Source: Microbacterium sp. Leaf151 | GTDB lineage: Bacteria > Actinomycetota > Actinomycetes > Actinomycetales > Microbacteriaceae | Assembly (NCBI RefSeq): GCF_001424225.1 | Contig: NZ_LMOR01000001.1 | Coordinates: forward strand, 687,427 to 751,426 | Direction of reading: 5' to 3' | Length of the DNA: 64,000 nucleotides | Shown here: positions 9,915 through 18,871 of the stretch, piece after piece | How the letters are laid out: each line of letters starts with the position of its first letter | Position numbering within the stretch: position 1 is the first letter of the stretch | The notes under the pieces: model-generated | What the model saw: only the letters and a program-made list of their open reading frames with translations | The model's database searches: none | Told to the model about the DNA's origin: nothing | Program-made: the position numbers and the translations under genes

Positions 9915-10069
9915 TGTACGGAGCCCTCTGGCGAGTCTTGCCGGGTCCCTGGTGGATCCGTCTCCTGATCGTCCTCGTGCTGCTCGCGGCCGTCCTGTAT
10001 GGACTCTTCTTCTACGTCTTCCCCTGGGTGAGCGACATCGTCTATCCCCAGGAGGTCACGGTCGAGTGA
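9914..10069 (+). CDS. small single-pass membrane protein downstream of sortase
   Basis: 51 aa. One transmembrane segment (IRLLIVLVLLAAVLYGLFFY, about residues 16-35) is followed by a short exported tail with an acidic end. It overlaps the sortase stop (TGATG) and the GTG of the amidotransferase gene (GTGA), so three genes form one tightly coupled unit. Homologues of this size occur between these genes in related actinobacteria. Function is unknown. Confidence 0.8.
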   Translation: MYGALWRVLPGPWWIRLLIVLVLLAAVLYGLFFYVFPWVSDIVYPQEVTVE

Positions 10070-10722
10070 CCGCGTGGCGCGTCGCGGTCGTCGACAACCG
10101 CGACAGCTTCGTCCACACCCTCGCCGGTTACGTGCGCGACCTGGGTGCGGTGACCTTCCTGCGTGCAGCGGATGACCCGGCACTTCCCGGTCGGATCGTG
10201 CGCGACGCCGACGCGATCCTCATCTCACCCGGCCCGGGTCACCCGGATGACGCCGGCTCCTCGGTCGAGGTGGTGCGAGCGGCCTATTCGGAGGGCGTGC
10301 CGGTCCTCGGCGTCTGCCTCGGTCATCAGGCGATCGCCACGGCTTTCGGCGCACGCGTGGGACACGCTCCCGAGCTGTTGCACGGGATCACCAGTGTCAT
10401 CCGCCACGAGGGGGCGGGGGTCTTCCAGGATCTACCCGACGGGTTCGTGGCGACTCGGTATCACTCCCTCGCCGTCGACCCCGGAACGCTTCCCGCCGAG
10501 CTCGAGGTGACCGCGCGCACGGAGGAGGGCGTGATCATGGGCATCCGGCATCGTCGTGCACCGATCGAGGGAGTGCAGTTCCATCCGGAAAGCGTGCTCA
10601 CCGAGGGCGGCCACCTCTTGCTCGGTCGCTGGCTCGAGGACGCCGGTCTGCGCGGTGCAGCGGCGCGCGGCCGGGGTCTTCACCCCCGCGGGGTCAGGAG
10701 CCTGAGCACACCGTCAGCGTGA
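10066..10722 (+). CDS. pabA: class I glutamine amidotransferase (anthranilate/aminodeoxychorismate synthase component II)
   Basis: 218 aa with a GTG start and the good site CAGGAGG upstream. The glutaminase triad is visible: Cys84 in GVCLGHQ, and His173 and Glu175 in QFHPES. The oxyanion motif is SPGPGHPDD. It supplies ammonia for anthranilate (TrpG) or aminodeoxychorismate (PabA) synthesis; with no partner gene nearby the choice is open. The position equals Rv0013 (trpG/pabA) of M. tuberculosis. Its last 29 bp overlap the 3' end of pknB on the other strand. Confidence 0.88.
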   Translation: MTAWRVAVVDNRDSFVHTLAGYVRDLGAVTFLRAADDPALPGRIVRDADAILISPGPGHPDDAGSSVEVVRAAYSEGVPVLGVCLGHQAIATAFGARVGHAPELLHGITSVIRHEGAGVFQDLPDGFVATRYHSLAVDPGTLPAELEVTARTEEGVIMGIRHRRAPIEGVQFHPESVLTEGGHLLLGRWLEDAGLRGAAARGRGLHPRGVRSLSTPSA

Positions 10723-12394
10723 TCTCGCTGTGGACCGGCACCTCACCCGGCGCCAGCGACTGCGTGGCGACCGTCGGCGGGTTCGCGGCCCGGCATCCGG
10801 GGTCGTCCTGTCGCTGGACCGCGAGCTGCTTCTCTTCCGACTCCAGCTCGCGCTGCGCCGCCTCGAGGGTGTACCCGGTGTAGTCGACGATCACGACCTG
10901 ACCACTCGCGATGACGAGGTTGACCGTCGTGCCCTTCGCCACGGCAGCGCCGGACTCGAGGGTGGATGAGATGACCGTTCCCTCGGCGAGGGCGGGATCG
11001 TTCTGACGACGGATGGATCCGACCGCCAGACCCGCCGCCTCGAGGGAGGAGCGCGCTTCGTTCTCGTTGATGCCCTCGAGCGTGGGCACGGTGGCGGTGT
11101 CGGGACCGCTGGACACGTACACGGTGATCTTCTGGCCCGCGGCCACACTCGTGCCCGCTTCGGGCACGGTGCTCACCACGTTGCCCGCAGCGATCTCTTC
11201 GTCGGATTCGTTCACGCGGGCCGTTGTCAGCTGCTGCCCGGTCAGGGTCTCGGCGGCGCGTTCGTACGACATGTCGACGACGTTCGGCACCGTGAGCGAG
11301 GTCGTGGGCACCTCGTCGTTCGGCTGGATCTGCATCACCCAGATCAGCACGGCGACCAGGAGCACCGCGAGCACGCTGACGCCTGCCCAGATCCACGCCA
11401 CAGGAGGACCCGCCTGCGTGCGCCGCATCGTCGTGTCGGTGCTGAGCTGTCGCAGAGATCGAGCGGTTTCTGCCGCCTGCCGCGGATTCGGCCCGTACAA
11501 CTCGTTCGAGAGCGCCGACATCTGGCGCTTGGTAGGCGCCTTGCCGTCGGCGGTCTCATCCAGCGCCTCGCGGAAGCTCGCGGCATCCTGCGGACGCTGG
11601 AACGGGTCTTTCGCGAGGGCGCGGAGCACGATGGCATCCAGTGCCCGCGGGATGGACTCGTCGATCTCGCTGGGAGGGAGGGGAGCCTCGCTGACGTGCT
11701 GGTACGCGACGGCGACCGGCGTGTCGCCCCGGAACGGCGTTCGCCCCGTGAGCAATTCGTAGAGCACCACACCCGTGGAGTACAGGTCGGCACGGGCGTC
11801 GACCGATTCGCCCTTGGCCTGCTCGGGCGAGAAGTACGCGGCGGTGCCGACGATCGCCGTGGTCTCGGCGACGGTCGAGGACGAGTCGGAGACCGCGCGG
11901 GCGATGCCGAAGTCCATGACCTTCACACGGCCGGACTCGGTGATCATGACGTTGCCCGGCTTGATGTCGCGGTGGACCACGCCGGCGCGATGCGAGTACT
12001 CCAGCGCTTCCAGGATGCCGTCGATGTAGCGCAGCGCGTCGTCGGTCGGCACCTTCCCCTGCCCGATGACGTCTTTCAACAGGCGCCCGTGCACGAGCTC
12101 CATCACGATGTACGGGACGGGCCGTTCGACACCGTCGACACCGGTCTCGGCGTCTTCGCCCGCATCGAACACGCGCACGATGGTGGGGTGGGCCATGCGC
12201 GATGCCGCCTGCGCCTCGAGCCGGAACCGCGTGCGGAAGGCCGCGTCGCCGGCCAGGTCGGACTTCAGGATCTTGATGGCGACCGTGCGGCCGAGCGTCT
12301 GGTCGTACCCGCGGTAGACGCTCGCCATCCCGCCGCGACCGATGAGGTCGTCGACACGATAGCGCCCGGAGAGGACGCGCGTCTCAGTGGTCAC
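10694..12394 (-). CDS. pknB: Ser/Thr protein kinase PknB with PASTA domains
   Basis: 566 aa. Kinase domain 1-275: glycine loop GRGGMASVY, catalytic Lys41, HRD at 141-143, DFG at 161-163, APE-like SPEQ. A juxtamembrane segment leads to the transmembrane helix at about 333-356. Three extracellular PASTA repeats follow (about 367-432, 433-501, 502-566). In actinobacteria PknB binds muropeptides/lipid II through PASTA and controls wall synthesis and growth. Mycobacterial PknB has four PASTA repeats; three are seen here. It is the last gene of the minus-strand growth cluster, 31 bp after pknA. Confidence 0.95.
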   Translation of the reverse strand: MTTETRVLSGRYRVDDLIGRGGMASVYRGYDQTLGRTVAIKILKSDLAGDAAFRTRFRLEAQAASRMAHPTIVRVFDAGEDAETGVDGVERPVPYIVMELVHGRLLKDVIGQGKVPTDDALRYIDGILEALEYSHRAGVVHRDIKPGNVMITESGRVKVMDFGIARAVSDSSSTVAETTAIVGTAAYFSPEQAKGESVDARADLYSTGVVLYELLTGRTPFRGDTPVAVAYQHVSEAPLPPSEIDESIPRALDAIVLRALAKDPFQRPQDAASFREALDETADGKAPTKRQMSALSNELYGPNPRQAAETARSLRQLSTDTTMRRTQAGPPVAWIWAGVSVLAVLLVAVLIWVMQIQPNDEVPTTSLTVPNVVDMSYERAAETLTGQQLTTARVNESDEEIAAGNVVSTVPEAGTSVAAGQKITVYVSSGPDTATVPTLEGINENEARSSLEAAGLAVGSIRRQNDPALAEGTVISSTLESGAAVAKGTTVNLVIASGQVVIVDYTGYTLEAAQRELESEEKQLAVQRQDDPGCRAANPPTVATQSLAPGEVPVHSEITLTVCSGS

Positions 12395-12425
12395 GAATGG
12401 AGCTCCTGGCGTGAAAACGGGTCGG

Positions 12426-14183
12426 TCAGTTGGTCGTCGCGGTGGGTGACGGCGTGGGCGTGCTGTTACCGCCCGTGATCGACGCCGATGCTTCGCCCGA
12501 GGGACCGGCCTGACGGTCGGGGCTACCCGAGCAGCTGACGGTGTAGGTGACCCGCAGCGTCTGGCCGGCGGAGTTGCTGACCTTCAGCGCGGCGTTGCGC
12601 GCGTCGGGCGGGAAGGACGACGTCGACTGACCGTTCGCATCGAACGTGCCGTTGGTCGCCGTGAAGTTGTACGAGGTCACCGAACCGGTACCCGACGGGC
12701 AGGTGTACTGCTGCCAGGCCACCTGGATGTCGCTACCGGCCGAGACCGACGCGCTCGGGAGGGTCGGCGTGCCGGGCGTCTCGAGCGGCGTCTGCTCCGC
12801 GTAGAAGCGCACCGTGATGGTGGTGCCCGCTTCGACTCCACCCGTCGGGTTCACGTTGTAGATGAGTCCGACGTCGCTCGCTTGGGTCGCCGCGTTGCCC
12901 ACCTGGCAGTCGGCGACGAGCTCGTTCTCCTCCAGGATGGCTCGGGCGTCATCGCACGTCTTGCCCTCGAGCCCGAGGGACGACACCTCGATGCGCTGCG
13001 AGCTGGGCGTGGGTGTCGGCGTCGTCGAGGTCGGCGACGGCGTGGGTGTTGGCGAGGGGGCCGCGCTCGTGGGAGCGGGCTCGGGCTCGCTCTGGTTGGA
13101 GATGACGTTGAAGAGCGTGACGCCCAGGACGAGGGCCAGCAGCGCGATCAGGGCGATCAGCGGCCACGTCCACCGCGAGCGCTTCTTCTGCGGGGCGGGG
13201 TCTTCTTCGATGTGCTCCTGGGTCAGCAGCGAGGTCGCCGCAGCCGGCGTCGGCATCAGCCGCGTGGCGGCGGACGTCTGACCGGCGGTCAACAGCTGCG
13301 TGGCCTCGTCGGCGACTGCGGCACCCGCGGCGACGGCCGGTACGGCGGCGGCGGCGGCCGTGAGGTCTCCGCGGCGGAGCGCCGTCGCTGCGCGCGACAC
13401 GGCGGCCGAGGACGCGGGACGGTCTTCCGGCTTCTTGGCGATCATCGCCATGACGAGGTTCTGCACCGGCACCGGCACGGTGGGGGGCAGCGGCGCGGGC
13501 TGCTCGTTGATCTGGGCCATCGCGATGGCAACCTGCGACTCGCCCGTGAAGGGGCGCTTGCCGGCCAGGCTCTCGTACGCGACGATGCCCAGCGAGTACG
13601 TGTCGGTCGCGGGTGACGCGGGGTGACCCGACGCCTGCTCGGGCGAAAGGTACTGCACGGTGCCCATGACCTGACCGGTCGCCGTCAGCGGCACCTGGTC
13701 GGCGATGCGAGCGATGCCGAAGTCGGTGATCTTTACCCGGCCGTCGGGCGTGATGAGCAGGTTTCCCGGCTTGATGTCGCGATGCACGAGACCGGCGGCG
13801 TGCGCGGCCTGGAGGGCTGCTGCGGTCTGGGCGACGATGTCGAGAGTCTTGTCGGTCGACAGCGACCCCTCGCGCTCGAGGATCGTGGAGAGCGCCTCAC
13901 CGGGCACGAGCTCCATGACCAGGAAGGCGCTGCCGTCTTCCTCGCCGTAGTCGAACACGCTCGCGATGCCCTCGTGATTGACGAGGGCTGCGTGCCGGGC
14001 CTCGGCGCGGAAGCGCTCGAGGAACCCGGGGTCGCCCATGTACTCGTCTTTGAGGATCTTGATCGCGACCGTACGTCCGATGACGTGGTCGGTCGCTTCC
14101 CAGACCTCGCCCATGCCGCCGATCGCAATCCGCGACTCGAGCTCGTACCGCCCGCCGAAGGTCACACCCTGTGTCGGTCTCAT
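12426..14183 (-). CDS. pknA: Ser/Thr protein kinase PknA with one PASTA and a beta-sandwich tail
   Basis: 585 aa. Kinase domain 1-270 has Lys42, HRD 134-136 and DFG 154-156. An Ala-rich linker leads to a transmembrane helix at about 339-361 and a Pro/Thr/Ser-rich spacer (365-395). Outside the cell there is one PASTA-like module (about 397-465) with a cysteine pair, then an Fn3-like beta-sandwich (about 475-570) containing VTSYNFTATNG and TLRVTYTVSC. Mycobacterial PknA has only a short extracellular tail, so this is a longer architecture. It overlaps pbpA by 4 bp. Confidence 0.93.
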   Translation of the reverse strand: MRPTQGVTFGGRYELESRIAIGGMGEVWEATDHVIGRTVAIKILKDEYMGDPGFLERFRAEARHAALVNHEGIASVFDYGEEDGSAFLVMELVPGEALSTILEREGSLSTDKTLDIVAQTAAALQAAHAAGLVHRDIKPGNLLITPDGRVKITDFGIARIADQVPLTATGQVMGTVQYLSPEQASGHPASPATDTYSLGIVAYESLAGKRPFTGESQVAIAMAQINEQPAPLPPTVPVPVQNLVMAMIAKKPEDRPASSAAVSRAATALRRGDLTAAAAAVPAVAAGAAVADEATQLLTAGQTSAATRLMPTPAAATSLLTQEHIEEDPAPQKKRSRWTWPLIALIALLALVLGVTLFNVISNQSEPEPAPTSAAPSPTPTPSPTSTTPTPTPSSQRIEVSSLGLEGKTCDDARAILEENELVADCQVGNAATQASDVGLIYNVNPTGGVEAGTTITVRFYAEQTPLETPGTPTLPSASVSAGSDIQVAWQQYTCPSGTGSVTSYNFTATNGTFDANGQSTSSFPPDARNAALKVSNSAGQTLRVTYTVSCSGSPDRQAGPSGEASASITGGNSTPTPSPTATTN

Positions 14184-15634
14184 GTACCCAGCACCGCCTC
14201 CATGACCTTCTTCGCTATCGGGGCGGCAATCTCGTTGCCGCTCCCGCTCTGCCCCTGGCCTCCGCCGTTCTCGACGACCACGGCGACGGCGACCCGGGGG
14301 TCATCCGCCGGCGCGAAGCCGGTGAACCAGAGAGTGTAGGGACGGGAATCGTTCTCCGCGGTGCCGGTCTTACCCGCGACCGGGACCCCGTCTATTCTTG
14401 CATTCGATGCCGCGCCGTCCTGGACGTTCGCCGTCATCATCGACACCATCTGCGCCGCGATGTCGGTTTCGAGCGCCCGCCCGAATTCGCTGCTGCTTCC
14501 CTCGCTCGCGACCGACAGGTCGGGTCTGATCACCCGGTCGATCATGCGCGGATTCATGACCACGCCGCCGTTCGCGATGCCCGCAGACACCATGGCCATC
14601 TGCAGCGGCGTCGCGCGCACGTCGCCCTGACCGAAGCCGCTCAGGGCGGTCTGAGGAGCGTTGGGCGCGTCGGGATAAGTGGATGCCGTGGACTGCAGCG
14701 GCATCGAGAACTGCGTGTTGAAGCCGTACTTCTCGGCTTCGGCACGGATGGCGTCGTCGCCGAGATCGACCGCCAGTTCGGCGAACGGGATGTTGCAGCT
14801 GAGCCGCAGCGCCGTGGCGATGGTGACGGTGTCGCCTTCGCCGCACGTGCCGCCCCCGGCGTTGCTCACGACGTTCGTCGACTGGGGGAGCGTGTACGCC
14901 GCGAGGTTCGGGAAGGCCGAGTCGGGGGTGTACCGACCGGATGCGAGTGCGGCCGAGGCCACGACGAGCTTGAACGTCGAGCCGGGAGGGTTCAGATCGC
15001 CCTCGATGGCCCGGTTGTCGAGCGGCTTGGACGCGTCGGCGACGAGCTGGTCGTAGGCCGCGTTCACGGCATCCGTGTCGTGCGACGCGAGGGTGTTCGT
15101 GTCGAAGCTGGGCTTGGAGACCATCGCGAGGATGCGGCCCGTCGAGGGTTCGATCGCCACGACCGCGCCCTGCTGGTCACCGAGTGCATCCCAGGCCGCC
15201 TTCTGCACGCTCGCGTCGACCGAGAGTTCGACGTTGGCGCCGCGCGGCAGCTGGCCGGTGGCCGCGCGCTCGATGCGCGAGAAGTAGTCCGCATTGTCGG
15301 AGCCGCTGAGCACGCCGTTCTCGGTCGCCTCGATACGCGTCTTCGAGTCGAGCACCGGGTTCATATAACCGGTCACGGGCGCCCACATCGCGGCATCCGT
15401 GTACTGGCGCTGCCAACTGAACACATCGTCGGAGGGTACCGACGACGCGATGGCCGTGCCGCTGGCGATGATCGAACCGCGCTGCACCTCGTACGAGTCG
15501 TAAAGGGCACGCGTGTTGCCCGCCGTGTTCGTCAGGGCGCCGGCCTGGACGACCTGGATGATGCTCGTCGAGGTGAATAGGGCAAGGAACATCGCGAGCA
15601 TGACGATGCTGAGGCGGCGGAGCTCCTTGGTCAC
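14180..15634 (-). CDS. pbpA: penicillin-binding protein 2 / transpeptidase PbpA
   Basis: 484 aa with an N-terminal membrane anchor (about 8-30). Transpeptidase motifs are STFK with the nucleophile Ser219, SCN at 279-281 and KTG at 422-424. It cross-links peptidoglycan as the class B partner of the SEDS glycosyltransferase encoded just upstream. The start overlaps nothing upstream (49 bp from rodA), and the stop overlaps the pknA start. Confidence 0.95.
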   Translation of the reverse strand: MTKELRRLSIVMLAMFLALFTSTSIIQVVQAGALTNTAGNTRALYDSYEVQRGSIIASGTAIASSVPSDDVFSWQRQYTDAAMWAPVTGYMNPVLDSKTRIEATENGVLSGSDNADYFSRIERAATGQLPRGANVELSVDASVQKAAWDALGDQQGAVVAIEPSTGRILAMVSKPSFDTNTLASHDTDAVNAAYDQLVADASKPLDNRAIEGDLNPPGSTFKLVVASAALASGRYTPDSAFPNLAAYTLPQSTNVVSNAGGGTCGEGDTVTIATALRLSCNIPFAELAVDLGDDAIRAEAEKYGFNTQFSMPLQSTASTYPDAPNAPQTALSGFGQGDVRATPLQMAMVSAGIANGGVVMNPRMIDRVIRPDLSVASEGSSSEFGRALETDIAAQMVSMMTANVQDGAASNARIDGVPVAGKTGTAENDSRPYTLWFTGFAPADDPRVAVAVVVENGGGQGQSGSGNEIAAPIAKKVMEAVLGT

Positions 15635-15683
15635 GGTGCCTCCTTCGTCGACGGGGCGGGTACGGGCGGGACAGGGCGTGTCA

Positions 15684-17087
15684 TCAGCCGATCACCACCC
15701 GGGGGCGGCTGCGGACCGCGTCGGAGATGCGCAACAGGAACGCCACGATGATCCAGTTCGCGATGAGCGAGGATCCACCGGCGGCGAGGAACGGCGTGGT
15801 CAGCCCGGTCAGGGGGATCACGCGAGTGACACCGCCGACCATGATGAACACCTGCAGCGCGATGGTGAACGAGAAGCCCGTCGCGAGGAGCTTTCCGAAG
15901 TCGTCTTGGCCGGCGAGTCCGATCCGGATGCCGCGACTGGTGAACACCATGTACAGCGCCAGGATCGCGAACAATCCCACGAGCCCGAGTTCTTCGCCGA
16001 GGCTGGGCACGATGTAGTCGCTCTGCGAGAGCGGCGTGATGTACGGACGCCCCTGCCCGAGGCCGGTGCCGAACAGGCCGCCGTGGGAGAGGCCGAAGAT
16101 GCCCTGCACGAGCTGGTAGCTGCCGCCGTCGCGCTCGATGACTTCGGGGTCGAAGGCGCTCAGCCAGTTGGCGAAGCGTCCGTTGACGTAGGGAAGGACA
16201 CGGGATGCCAGGAACGCACCGCTCGCGACCAGCACGAGACCGATGACCACCCAGCTCGTCTTGCCGGTGGCGACGTACAGCATCGCCACGAACATGCCGA
16301 AGATGAGCAGGCCCGTACCGAGGTCGCGCTGGAGCACGATGATGCCGAGCGAGACGAGCCAGATGATCAGCACGGGGCCGAGCTCGCGCGCGCGCGGCCA
16401 CGTCATGAACAGGAAGCGCGTACCGGTGGAGGTGAGGCTCTCGCGCGTGCGTACGAGGTAGCCGGCGAAGAAGATCGCCAGGCAGATCTTCGCGAGCTCG
16501 CCCGGCTGGAACGAGACGAAGCCGAGTGAAACCCACACGTCGGCGTTCTGGTCTGTGCCGAGGCCCGGAACGAACGGCAGGAGCAGCAGCAGGATGCCGA
16601 TGAGGCCCGACAGGTAGGTGTAGCGGAAGAGCACGCGGTAGTTGCGCACGAAGATCAGCACGGCGAGGGCGGCGACCATCGCGATCACAGCCCAGGCGAT
16701 CTGGCGGTGGCCCGTGGCATCCCATCCGCTGGCCTGATCGGCCAGGTCGATGCGATAGATCATCGCGATACCGAGACCGGTGAGGACGGTGGCGATGGGC
16801 AGCACGAACGGGTCGGCGTCGCGGGCGCGCAAGCGCAGCACGATGTGCGTGACGAGCGCCAGGACCGCGGGGATGCCCGCGAGGATGAGGAACCCGGTTT
16901 CGACGGCACCGGTCGCCCCGAGCTGGACGAGGGTGACCGCCGCACCGTAGACGGCGATGGCGAAGACGAGCAGTCCGAGCTCGCGGTTGCGCTGCGTGGC
17001 GGGCACACGGATCTTCTTGAGGGCGCGCATGACGGCGGTGTCGGTGGACACGGCATCCGTCGACCGGGTGAGCTTCTGATCTGTCAT
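15684..17087 (-). CDS. rodA: SEDS peptidoglycan polymerase RodA/FtsW family
   Basis: 467 aa with about 11-12 membrane helices. SEDS signatures include QRDLGTGLLIFGMFVAML with the catalytic-region Asp, GQGRPYITPLSQSDYIVPSLGEELG, and the C-terminal GGSSLIANW. It polymerises lipid II into glycan strands and works with the class B PBP encoded next to it. By synteny (Rv0017c) RodA is preferred over FtsW. The start overlaps the pstP stop by 4 bp. Confidence 0.93.
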   Translation of the reverse strand: MTDQKLTRSTDAVSTDTAVMRALKKIRVPATQRNRELGLLVFAIAVYGAAVTLVQLGATGAVETGFLILAGIPAVLALVTHIVLRLRARDADPFVLPIATVLTGLGIAMIYRIDLADQASGWDATGHRQIAWAVIAMVAALAVLIFVRNYRVLFRYTYLSGLIGILLLLLPFVPGLGTDQNADVWVSLGFVSFQPGELAKICLAIFFAGYLVRTRESLTSTGTRFLFMTWPRARELGPVLIIWLVSLGIIVLQRDLGTGLLIFGMFVAMLYVATGKTSWVVIGLVLVASGAFLASRVLPYVNGRFANWLSAFDPEVIERDGGSYQLVQGIFGLSHGGLFGTGLGQGRPYITPLSQSDYIVPSLGEELGLVGLFAILALYMVFTSRGIRIGLAGQDDFGKLLATGFSFTIALQVFIMVGGVTRVIPLTGLTTPFLAAGGSSLIANWIIVAFLLRISDAVRSRPRVVIG

Positions 17088-18322
17088 CCGCTTACCTCCG
17101 GGGCGGGGCGCAGGCGATCGACGATGCTCTGGGCGTCGGCGAGCGAACCGGCCGAGATGGTGGTCTCCACCGTCTGCCGATCGAATTCCGACAGGTCGTC
17201 CAGTGCGACGTCGGTGTCTTCGTAGACCGTCGAGAGCGTGAGGGGGCCGATGGACTGCTGGATGCCGCGGTAGATGACGACCGAGTTCTCGTCGGCACCC
17301 ACGTAATAACGCGTCTGGGTCCAGTTGTAGCCGGCGAACAGGCCGAGCCCGATGCCGGCCAGCACGATGAGCAGCGCCGCGAGCCAGCCGAACCGCCGGC
17401 GACGCGCGCGGCGACGGTCCTCTTCGATGAGCTCCTCGAGGAACTCGGCCGCGGGCTCGAAGTGCGTGGGCTCGTTCGCGACCTGACGGGCGTGGTGCAA
17501 CCAGCCGCCGCGTCCGGTGCGCGCGGCGGGGACGACGACGCCACTCGGGTTGGACGCCGAGCCGACGACCGTCGGGGTGCCGATGAATACGGGGTGCTGA
17601 CCTCCCACGTCGACCAGGACGACGGTGACGTTGTCGGGAGCGCCGCCGTCGAGCGCCTGCTTCAGCAGAGCGTCAGCCGTGCGCGCCGGTGGCATGCCCA
17701 GCGCGAGGGTCTTGGCGGTGTGGTCGTCGTCGACGACCCCCGACAGTCCGTCGGAGCACAGCAGCCAACGGTCGCCGTCCTGCGTCGGCATGATGAAGCT
17801 GTCGACCTCGGGGTCGGGGTCCATGTCGCCGAGCACGCGCATGAGCACGGAGCGCCGCGGGTGGTAGCGCGCCTCCTCCGGGGTGATGCGGCCCGAGTCG
17901 ACCAGGCGCTGCACGAAGGTGTGGTCGGCGGTGATCTGGGTGAGCGTGTCGTCGCGGTACAGATAGATGCGCGAGTCGCCGATGTGGCCGATGACGGCGT
18001 AATCGTCGACCATGACCAGCGCGCTCACGGTAGTCCCCATGCCCGCGAGTTCGGGGCGGCGTCCCACCGTGTCGATCAGCTCGGTCGCGGTGTCGGCCAG
18101 GGCGTCGCGAATGGCGTGCTCGGCATCGGTCGGCGAGCGGAACGGCTGGTCCAGCTCGGTGAGGCGACCGATGGCCAGGCTCGAGGCCACGTCGCCGCCC
18201 GCGTGCCCGCCCATACCGTCGGCGACCACGAAGAGATTGGACCCGGCGTAACCGGAGTCCTGGTTGTTGGAGCGCACCTTGCCCGTGTGGGAGATGGCGG
18301 CGCTCGAGCCCTGGAAGACCAT
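17084..18322 (-). CDS. pstP: PP2C-type Ser/Thr phosphatase PstP
   Basis: 412 aa. The PPM/PP2C catalytic domain occupies residues 1-235, with the metal-binding motifs NNQDSG, VVADGMGGHAGGD, GDSRIYLYRD and SDGLSG. A linker leads to a transmembrane helix at about 315-337 (GWLAALLIVLAGIGLGLFAG) and a small extracellular domain. It dephosphorylates PknA/PknB and their substrates. It lies 9 bp after fhaB and overlaps rodA by 4 bp. Confidence 0.95.
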   Translation of the reverse strand: MVFQGSSAAISHTGKVRSNNQDSGYAGSNLFVVADGMGGHAGGDVASSLAIGRLTELDQPFRSPTDAEHAIRDALADTATELIDTVGRRPELAGMGTTVSALVMVDDYAVIGHIGDSRIYLYRDDTLTQITADHTFVQRLVDSGRITPEEARYHPRRSVLMRVLGDMDPDPEVDSFIMPTQDGDRWLLCSDGLSGVVDDDHTAKTLALGMPPARTADALLKQALDGGAPDNVTVVLVDVGGQHPVFIGTPTVVGSASNPSGVVVPAARTGRGGWLHHARQVANEPTHFEPAAEFLEELIEEDRRRARRRRFGWLAALLIVLAGIGLGLFAGYNWTQTRYYVGADENSVVIYRGIQQSIGPLTLSTVYEDTDVALDDLSEFDRQTVETTISAGSLADAQSIVDRLRPAPEVSG

Positions 18323-18331
18323 GGAGGTGGC

Positions 18332-18871
18332 TTACGTCCTCAACTCGAACGTCGTCGCGCCGACCTTGATCGGAGCACCCACCTTCACCTGCACGGGAGC
18401 CGCCACGCGCGTACCGTCGTGAGAGGTGCCGTTCGTGGAGTCGAGGTCTTGCAGCATCCACTGTTCGCCCCAGAGCACGAGGCGAGCGTGGTGGCTGGAG
18501 GTGTAGTCGTCGCGGATGACGAGGCCGGACTCGCTCGAGCGTCCGATCGTGAGCGGCTCGGTGCCGAGCGGCAGCTCGAGCCCTGCCTTCGGGCCGCTCG
18601 TGATGACGATGCGCGAGACGGTCGCGGTGGTGGCGAGCCCGCCCGCCGGGGCGGGGGCCGGTGCGGAGGGACGCTTGACCTGGGTGGTCACGGCATCGGG
18701 CGAGGCCACGGGGGCCGCGGCCGCCGGAGCGGGGGATGCCACCGGCTCGGGGAGCTTGCGCACCTTGACGCCGAAGAGGTCGGCGCGCAGCGAGTAGACC
18801 ACACCGAACACGAAGAACCACAGCAGGACGAGGAAGCCGCCCTGCAGAAGAAGAAGAGTCAGCTGACTCAT
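18332..18871 (-). CDS. fhaB: FHA-domain protein FhaB (FipA-like)
   Basis: 179 aa. An N-terminal membrane helix (LLLLQGGFLVLLWFFVFGVV) is followed by an Ala/Pro-rich linker (about 45-80) and a C-terminal FHA domain (about 85-175). The FHA domain has the phosphothreonine-binding motifs LTIGRS, SSHHARL and DLDSTNGTSHDG. In mycobacteria FhaB/FipA links PknA/PknB signalling to FtsZ and FtsQ. The start overlaps the fhaA stop by 4 bp. Confidence 0.93.
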   Translation of the reverse strand: MSQLTLLLLQGGFLVLLWFFVFGVVYSLRADLFGVKVRKLPEPVASPAPAAAAPVASPDAVTTQVKRPSAPAPAPAGGLATTATVSRIVITSGPKAGLELPLGTEPLTIGRSSESGLVIRDDYTSSHHARLVLWGEQWMLQDLDSTNGTSHDGTRVAAPVQVKVGAPIKVGATTFELRT

